Of a stretch of 64,000 nt of DNA, positions 58,700-64,000 are shown piece by piece (position 1 is the stretch's first letter; every line of letters starts with the position of its first letter). The stretch is from Mycobacterium sp. (GTDB taxonomy: Bacteria > Actinomycetota > Actinomycetes > Mycobacteriales > Mycobacteriaceae). The position numbers were made by a program, and so were the translations under genes. Below the pieces are notes generated by a model. It was not told where the DNA came from. It saw only the letters and a program-made list of their open reading frames with translations, and ran no database searches. The DNA is taken from NCBI GenBank assembly GCA_025965895.1, contig JAOPWC010000174.1, positions 62,001-126,000 on the forward strand. Direction: 5' to 3'.

Positions 58700-59848
58700 T
58701 CACAGGCCGAGCGACCTGGCGATGATCACCTTCATCACTTCACTCGTGCCGGCGTAGATGCGCGCCACCCGCGCATCCGTGTACAGCCGGGCGATCGGGT
58801 ACTCCGTCATGTAGCCGTAGCCACCGAACAACTGCAGGCACCGGTCCACGACGCGGCCCTGCATCTCGGTGCAGAACAGTTTCACCCGCGCCGCGTCGGC
58901 GCCGGACAGTTCCCCGGCGACCAGGTCGGCCACCGCCCGGTCGAGCATCGCCTGGGCAGCCTCGATCTCGGCGGAGGCCGCCGCGAGCTCGAACTTCGTG
59001 TTCTGAAACGACGCGACCGGTGTGTCGAACGCCTTGCGATTCTTGACGTAGTCGATCGTTGCCGTCGCCGCCGCCCGCGCCTGGGCCACCGATCCCACCG
59101 CCACCGTGATGCGCTCCTGCGGCAGGTTGTGGCCCAGGTAGCCGAAGGCTTCGCCCTCCTCCCCCAGCCGGTTGGACAGCGGGACACGGACGTCGGTGAA
59201 GGACAATTCGGCCGTGTCCTGCACCTTGCAGCCCATCTTTTCCAGCTCGCGCCCGCGCCTGAACCCGGCCATACCGTCCTCGACCACGAGCAGGGTAAGA
59301 CCATGCCGGCGGTTGTCGGGGTCGGTGGATGTGCGTACGACCACGATGACCAGGTCGGCCAGCAACCCGCCGGTGATGAATGTCTTGGCCCCGTTGAGCA
59401 CGTACTCGTCGCCCTCGCGTACCGCGGTGGTGCGCACCCCGGCAAGATCGGAACCGGTGCCGGGTTCTGTCATCGCTATGGCCGTCAGCAACGTGCCGGC
59501 GGCCAGACCGGGGAACCAGCGTTGCCGCTGTTCCTCGTCGGTGTAGTGCAGAAAGTACGGCAGGATCACATCGAGCTGGGTGCGCACCGTCGACAACGTC
59601 ACCATGGCCCGTGCCGCCTCCTCCTGCAGCACGACGTTGTACCGGTAATCGACGATTCCCGAACCGCCGAACTCCTCGGGGATGGGCATGCCCAGCATGC
59701 CGAGCGATCCGAACTTCTCGAAGACCTCGCGTGGCATCCGACCCGCCTTCTCCCACTCGGGATAATGCGGAGCCACCTCCTTCTCCACGACGTCCCGTGC
59801 CAGCTGCCGGAAAGTCTCGTGGTCGTCGGTGAACAGGTCGCGACGCAC
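58700..59848 (-). CDS. Acyl-CoA dehydrogenase (FadE)
   Basis: A 382-residue acyl-CoA dehydrogenase. Motifs AMTEPGTGSDLAGVRTTAV (FAD), QERITVAVGSVAQARA, DYVKNRKAFDTPVASFQNTKF, and YTDARVARIYAGTSEVMKVIIARSLGL. As in isovaleryl- or long-chain-type members the YEGT Glu is Ala (IYAGT), so the base lies elsewhere. GTG 59848 with CAAGGAGAC upstream was chosen. It is the last gene of a minus-strand beta-oxidation operon, 25 nt downstream of thiolase. Confidence 0.92.
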   Translation of the reverse strand: MRRDLFTDDHETFRQLARDVVEKEVAPHYPEWEKAGRMPREVFEKFGSLGMLGMPIPEEFGGSGIVDYRYNVVLQEEAARAMVTLSTVRTQLDVILPYFLHYTDEEQRQRWFPGLAAGTLLTAIAMTEPGTGSDLAGVRTTAVREGDEYVLNGAKTFITGGLLADLVIVVVRTSTDPDNRRHGLTLLVVEDGMAGFRRGRELEKMGCKVQDTAELSFTDVRVPLSNRLGEEGEAFGYLGHNLPQERITVAVGSVAQARAAATATIDYVKNRKAFDTPVASFQNTKFELAAASAEIEAAQAMLDRAVADLVAGELSGADAARVKLFCTEMQGRVVDRCLQLFGGYGYMTEYPIARLYTDARVARIYAGTSEVMKVIIARSLGL

Positions 59849-59873
59849 CGGGTCTCCTTGTCGTCTGCCGGTC

Positions 59874-61022
59874 TTAGGAGATGAGCTCGACGAGCGTGGC
59901 GTTGGCCGTGCCACCGCCCTCGCACATGGTCTGCAGTCCGTAGCGAATCTCGTTGTCGCGCATGTGATGCACCATCCGCGTCATCAGCACCGCGCCCGAA
60001 GCGCCAAGCGGGTGACCGAGCGCGATCGCACCCCCGAGCGGGTTGAGTCTCTTCTCGTCGGCGCCGGTGTCGGCGAGCCAGGCCAGCGGCACCGGCGCAA
60101 ACGCCTCGTTCACCTCGAAGACGCCGACCTCGTCGAGACCGAGGCCGGCCTTGCGCAGGACCTTCTCGGTGGCCGGAATCGGACCGGTGAGCATCAGTAC
60201 GGGATCGGCTCCGGTCACCGCGCCGGCCCGATACCGCACGATCGGCGTCAACCCCAGCTGGACGGCGTTGTCCGCGGTCATCACCAGCAGAGCGGCGGCC
60301 CCGTCGGAAATCTGCGACGAGTTGCCGGCGTGGATCACGCCATCGTCGGTGAAGGCGGGCTTGAGCGCCGCGAGCTTGTCCACCGTGGTTCCACGCCGCA
60401 CACCCTCGTCAGCCGCCACCACGGTCTGTCCGTCGGTGAAAACGGGGACGATCTGCGCCTCGAACGCACCGGCGTCTTGGGCCGCAGCGGCCCGTTCGTG
60501 CGACACCGCGGAATACTCATCAAGGCGGCGGCGCGAGAAACCCCACTTCTGCGCGATCAGCTCAGCCGAGATGCCCTGGTTGAAAGAGAAATCTTGGTAG
60601 CGGGCAAGGACTTTCGGTCCGTACGGCATGCCGGTGGCCCTGGCGGCACCCAGTGGTACCCGGCTCATCACCTCGACACCGCCCGCCACGACGATGTCCT
60701 CTTGCCCGGACATCACGGCCTGCACGGCGAAGTCGAGCGCCTGCTGGCTCGATCCGCACGCCCGGTTGACCGTCGTTCCGGGGATGCTCTCGGGCCATCC
60801 GGCCGCAAGGACCGCGTAGCGGCCGATGTTGCTGGACTGGTCGCCGACCTGGGCGACGCAGCCCCACACCACGTCGTCGACCACGTCGGGCTCGATACCG
60901 GTGCGTTCCAGCAGTGCGCCCAGGACCACGGCAGACAAGTCGGCCGCGTGCATGCCGGACAGGCCGCCGTTGCGCTTGCCCACGGCGGTGCGGACCGCCT
61001 CGACAATCACGGTTTCACGCAT
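59874..61022 (-). CDS. Thiolase (acetyl-CoA acyltransferase, FadA type)
   Basis: A 382-residue classical thiolase. Nucleophile Cys89 in NRACGSSQQAL, NEAFA, GGAIALGHPLGASG (His), and CEGGGTANA with the second active Cys. It cleaves 3-oxoacyl-CoA to acetyl-CoA and a shortened acyl-CoA. Gene order with FadE, SDR and CoA-transferase makes it a complete beta-oxidation set. It follows the CoA-transferase gene by 27 nt. Confidence 0.95.
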   Translation of the reverse strand: MRETVIVEAVRTAVGKRNGGLSGMHAADLSAVVLGALLERTGIEPDVVDDVVWGCVAQVGDQSSNIGRYAVLAAGWPESIPGTTVNRACGSSQQALDFAVQAVMSGQEDIVVAGGVEVMSRVPLGAARATGMPYGPKVLARYQDFSFNQGISAELIAQKWGFSRRRLDEYSAVSHERAAAAQDAGAFEAQIVPVFTDGQTVVAADEGVRRGTTVDKLAALKPAFTDDGVIHAGNSSQISDGAAALLVMTADNAVQLGLTPIVRYRAGAVTGADPVLMLTGPIPATEKVLRKAGLGLDEVGVFEVNEAFAPVPLAWLADTGADEKRLNPLGGAIALGHPLGASGAVLMTRMVHHMRDNEIRYGLQTMCEGGGTANATLVELIS

Positions 61023-61049
61023 TGAAGCTTCTCCAGTTCTGTCTCGCCG

Positions 61050-62279
61050 TCAGCCGCCGCGGTAGGCGGGCCCGATGACGGCGTTCTCGCGTAGTCGGGC
61101 AATCTCATCATTGCTCACGCCCAGCTCGGCGAGCACCGAGTCGGTGTGCTGCCCGAGCCCGGGAACGGCCCCCATCGGAGGCTCGTACCCGGTGATCACC
61201 GGCGGCGGCAGCAGTGCCGGAATCGCGCCTGCCGGCGTGCCGATCTCGCGCCAACGGTCGCGTTCGGACAGCTGAGGGTGCACCAGCACTTCGCTGGGCA
61301 CGTTGTAGCGGGCGTTGCCGATACCGGCGGCATCGGCCGTCTTCTGCACGTGTGCCAGATCATGCTGCGCACACCAGGATCCGATCGCCTCATCGAGGAC
61401 ATCACGGTGCGCGACCCGGCCGGCGTTCGTCCCGAACCGCTCATCGTCGGCCAGGTCGCTGCGCTGCAGGATGTCTATGGCTAGTCGCTGCCATTCGCGA
61501 TCGTTGGTGGTGCCCAGCACTACCGTCTGCGCATCAGCCGTCCGATACGCACCATAGGGCGCCACGGCGGGCGAGCTCATACCCAGTGGCTGCTGGTCGA
61601 TCCCGGCATGCTGGGTGTAGGTCAGTTGGTAGCCCATGACCTCGGCCATGGTGTCGAACAGGCTCACGGCGACTGCGGGGACCGCACCGCCGCCGCCACG
61701 CTCTCGTGAACACAGCAGCGCAAGAATCGACAACGCGGCGTACAGCCCGGAGCAGACGTCGGCCACCGGCGGCCCCGGCTTGGCGGGCGCACCGGGATGG
61801 CCGGTCACCGCGCAGGTGCCCGATTCGGCCTGCACGAGAAGGTCATATGCGCGTTTGTGGGACAGCGGTCCGCCGCGGCCGTAGCCATCGATTTCGACCG
61901 CGATAACCCCCGGATGCCGCTGCGCCATGTCCGCAGCAGCGACCCCGAGCCGCGCCGTGGAGCCTGGTGTTAGATTCGACACCAGCACATCGGCGCTGTC
62001 GAGCAACCGGTGCAGGATCTTGCGTCCGGCCGCGGATTTCACGTCAAGGGTGACGGACTCCTTGCCGCGGTTGACCCAGACAAAGTGCGCCGCAAGGCCG
62101 TTGACGACGTCGTCGTAGTGGCGGGCGAAATCGCCGCCGTTCGGGTTTTCCACCTTGATGACCCGTGCGCCGAAGTCCGCCAGCGTTCGGGTGCACATCG
62201 GAGCCGAGACCGCCTGCTCCAGCGTCACCACCGTGATGCCGGCCAGCGGTGCTTGAGACGCCGCGCTCTCCTGCATCAC
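61050..62279 (-). CDS. Family III CoA-transferase (CaiB/BaiF)
   Basis: A 409-residue CoA-transferase of normal order. N-terminal LAGITVVTLEQAVSAPMCTRTLADFGARVIKVE, NRGKESVTLDV, DVLVSNLTPGSTARLGV, and PPVADVCSGLYAAL with the Asp nucleophile. C-terminal small domain GTTNDREWQRLAIDIL. It likely moves CoA to an incoming acid to start the pathway. Its ATG overlaps the stop of the SDR gene upstream (ATGA). Confidence 0.93.
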   Translation of the reverse strand: MMQESAASQAPLAGITVVTLEQAVSAPMCTRTLADFGARVIKVENPNGGDFARHYDDVVNGLAAHFVWVNRGKESVTLDVKSAAGRKILHRLLDSADVLVSNLTPGSTARLGVAAADMAQRHPGVIAVEIDGYGRGGPLSHKRAYDLLVQAESGTCAVTGHPGAPAKPGPPVADVCSGLYAALSILALLCSRERGGGGAVPAVAVSLFDTMAEVMGYQLTYTQHAGIDQQPLGMSSPAVAPYGAYRTADAQTVVLGTTNDREWQRLAIDILQRSDLADDERFGTNAGRVAHRDVLDEAIGSWCAQHDLAHVQKTADAAGIGNARYNVPSEVLVHPQLSERDRWREIGTPAGAIPALLPPPVITGYEPPMGAVPGLGQHTDSVLAELGVSNDEIARLRENAVIGPAYRGG

Positions 62280-63043
62280 ATCACCATGCCGCCGTCCACC
62301 GGCAGTACCTGGCCGGTAATGAACGATGCGGCGTCGGACGCGAGGAACACAAATGCGCCGGCGATCTCCTCGGGCTGTGCCCAGCGGCGCAGCGGGATAC
62401 GCGCGACCATGGTGGCGGCGAACTTCTCGTTGCTGCGGATCGTCTCGGTCATCGGCGTGGCGGCCAGCGGCGCGAGGGCGTTCACCAGGATGTTGTTGCG
62501 GGCCAACTCACGTGCCAGCGACTTGGTGAAACCGATGATGCCGGCCTTGGCGGCGGAGTAGTTGACCTGGCCGAGGGTTCCGGTGATGCCGGCCGACGAG
62601 GTGACATTGATGATGCGCCCAGTGCCGTCGGTCGCGAGGAACGGCAGCGCGGCCTGCGAGCAGTGAAACGCACCCATCACATGGACATCGATCAGCCGCC
62701 GAAAGTCGTCCTCGGAGATCTTGGCGAACATCGCCGGTGCCGTCACGCCGGCATTGTTGATCAGGATGTGCAACACCCCGTCGGTGAGCGCGGCCGCCTG
62801 CGCCACCGCGGCATCGGCGGCCGCACGGTCCGCGACGTCGAGCGCGGCGCTGCCGGCCCTGCCTCCGCCGGCGGAAATGCGGTCGGCCACCGCCGACGCG
62901 GCGTCCTTGTCGAGGTCGGTCACCAGCACGGCCGCGCCGGCCGCAGCCAGCGCCTGCGCGACCGCCGAGCCAATGCCCCCGGCGGCGCCGGTCACCAGCG
63001 CCGACCTGCCGGTGAGATCGAACAACGGATTTCTGTCCGCCAT
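62276..63043 (-). CDS. Short-chain dehydrogenase/reductase
   Basis: A 255-residue classical SDR: TGAAGGIG (cofactor), NNAG, SSAGITG with catalytic Ser, YSAAK, and C-terminal FITGQVLPVDGGMVM. In this operon it probably oxidises the 3-hydroxyacyl-CoA intermediate. The internally deleted SDR at 52603 keeps a C-terminus of the same type. It follows the FadE gene by 13 nt. Confidence 0.94.
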   Translation of the reverse strand: MADRNPLFDLTGRSALVTGAAGGIGSAVAQALAAAGAAVLVTDLDKDAASAVADRISAGGGRAGSAALDVADRAAADAAVAQAAALTDGVLHILINNAGVTAPAMFAKISEDDFRRLIDVHVMGAFHCSQAALPFLATDGTGRIINVTSSAGITGTLGQVNYSAAKAGIIGFTKSLARELARNNILVNALAPLAATPMTETIRSNEKFAATMVARIPLRRWAQPEEIAGAFVFLASDAASFITGQVLPVDGGMVM

Positions 63044-63056
63044 CAGTGGCTCCTCG

Positions 63057-64000
63057 TCAATAGCTGCGGGGCAATCCCAGCGTGTGTGAGCCCAGGTAGT
63101 TCAGGATCATCTCCTGGCTGACCGGAGCGATCTTCATCAACCGGGCCTCGCGGAAGTATCGGGCGACGTGGTACTCCTCCGCGTAGCCCATTCCGCCGTG
63201 GGTCTGAAGGGCCCGATCGGCCGCCGTGAAACCGGCGTCCGCACACAGGTATTTCGCGGTGTTGGCCTCCCGGCCGGAGGGTTTGCCGCTGTCGTAGAGC
63301 CAGGTCGCCTTGCGCAGCATCAGCTCGGCCGCGTCCAGGCGGGCCAGCGAATCGGCCAGCGGAAACTGGATCGCCTGGTTCATGCCGATCGGCCGGTCGA
63401 AGACATGGCGGTCGTTGGCATACTTCACGGCCCGGTCGAGCGCCACTCTGCCCAGTCCGAGCGCCTCGGCGGCGATCAGCATCCGTTCGGGATTCAAGCC
63501 GTCAAGAATGTACTGAAATCCTCTGCCCTCCTCGCCGATTCGGTCTTCGACGGGAATCTGCAGCTCGTCGATGAACAACTCGTTGGAGGTGACGGCGTTG
63601 CGGCCCATCTTCCTGATCGGCCGGATGTCCACCCGGTTGCGGTCCAGGTCGGTGAAAAACAGCGTCATCCCGTCGGTCTTTTTAGTTACGTCGTCGTAAG
63701 CCCGGGTACGGGTCAAAAGCAGGATCTTCTGCGACTCCACCGCTTTGGAGATCCAGACTTTCCGGCCGTTGACGACGTAGTGGTCGCCTTCGCGTTTGGC
63801 GAATGTGGTGATCCGCGAGGTGTCAAGGCCGGCACCGGGTTCGGTAACCCCGAAGCACACGTGCAGCTCCCCTGTCGCGATGCGGGGCAACGTGCGCGCC
63901 TTGAGCTCGTCGGAACCGTGCACCGCCACCGGATGCATTCCGAAGATCGACATGTGGATCGAGCTGGCCGCGTTCATCCCGCCACCGGACCGGGCAACCT
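63057..64000 (-). CDS. Acyl-CoA dehydrogenase (FadE), 5' truncated by window edge
   Basis: The C-terminal 314 residues of a FadE, open through the edge (VARSGGGMNAASSIHMSIFGMHPVAVHGSDE), so the ATG at 63975-63977 is internal. Motifs CFGVTEPGAGLDTSRITTFA, RKVWISKA, NPERMLIAAEALGLGRVALDRAVKYANDRHVFDRPIGMNQAIQFPLAD and THGGMGYAEEYHVARYFREARLMKIAPVSQEMILNYL. The canonical YEGT Glu is PVSQE. It is the first visible gene of the minus-strand beta-oxidation operon. Confidence 0.9.
   Translation of the reverse strand, partial: VARSGGGMNAASSIHMSIFGMHPVAVHGSDELKARTLPRIATGELHVCFGVTEPGAGLDTSRITTFAKREGDHYVVNGRKVWISKAVESQKILLLTRTRAYDDVTKKTDGMTLFFTDLDRNRVDIRPIRKMGRNAVTSNELFIDELQIPVEDRIGEEGRGFQYILDGLNPERMLIAAEALGLGRVALDRAVKYANDRHVFDRPIGMNQAIQFPLADSLARLDAAELMLRKATWLYDSGKPSGREANTAKYLCADAGFTAADRALQTHGGMGYAEEYHVARYFREARLMKIAPVSQEMILNYLGSHTLGLPRSY

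Noticed and set aside
1..64000. tRNA, rRNA, CRISPR, insertion sequences and phage genes
   Set aside because: No clover-leaf, repeat-spacer array, transposase or integrase was recognised on either strand.

Overview
The window is high-GC actinobacterial DNA and almost certainly comes from a Mycobacterium (sensu lato). It carries a complete yrbEAB-mceABCDEF importer operon, three Mce-associated membrane proteins, a BfrA bacterioferritin with every expected ligand, a WS/DGAT acyltransferase, an LpqH-type lipoprotein, a mycofactocin-type SDR, and several cytochrome P450 genes paired with small [3Fe-4S]-type ferredoxins. Genes are packed with ATGA, GTGA or TGATG overlaps. I see no tRNA, rRNA, insertion sequence, phage gene or CRISPR array.

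Layout. 1-4 kb: end of a WS/DGAT gene, an LpqH-like lipoprotein, and a minus-strand iron-storage group (two small conserved proteins, Bfd-like ferredoxin, DoxX, BfrA). 4-5.5 kb: two Mce-associated proteins. 5.9-9.4 kb: enoyl-CoA hydratase, a CoA-transferase that looks circularly permuted, and an amidohydrolase. 9.4-14.8 kb: two acyl-CoA ligases and an amidohydrolase on the minus strand, divergent from an enoyl-CoA hydratase and an MmpS-like secreted protein. 14.8-18 kb: TetR divergent from a P450, a small secreted protein, and a third Mce-associated protein. 18-33.3 kb: a long minus-strand run, aldehyde dehydrogenase, CoA-transferase, KAS/OB-fold protein, thiolase, yrbEAB, mceA-F and a secreted protein. 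33.5-36.8 kb: two SDRs, ferredoxin and P450. 36.8-39 kb: a FadE pair. 39.2-49.8 kb: two amidohydrolases, Rieske protein, alpha/beta-hydrolase, NuoF-like flavoprotein with ferredoxin, a DUF35-Ltp2-like fusion, two HIBADH-type dehydrogenases, P450 and ferredoxin. 49.8-53.5 kb: cyclase, DUF1330, ferredoxin, P450, an internally deleted SDR, and a VOC protein. 53.5-58.7 kb: TetR, FadE plus a kinase-like phosphotransferase (ACAD10/LvaC-LvaA type), a quinone reductase, and a second TetR unit. 58.7-64 kb: a beta-oxidation operon (FadE, thiolase, CoA-transferase, SDR, FadE) that runs off the window.

How the genes fit together. Inferred route: uptake through Mce, hydroxylation by P450s fed by ferredoxins, alcohol and aldehyde oxidation (mycofactocin SDR, ALDH), CoA activation (FadD or CoA-transferase), dehydrogenation by a heteromeric FadE, hydration, then thiolytic or retro-aldol cleavage (thiolases, DUF35-Ltp2 fusion). 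The logic resembles sterol side-chain degradation, but KshA/B, Hsa and KstD ring-degradation genes are absent and the substrate is unknown.

The most striking unlabelled signal is a 15-bp palindrome, consensus GAGAAY-N3-RTTCTC. It sits upstream of most of these transcription units, usually 20-65 nt before the start codon, including the operon holding the Mce importer. It looks like the operator of one dedicated regulon that ties import to catabolism.
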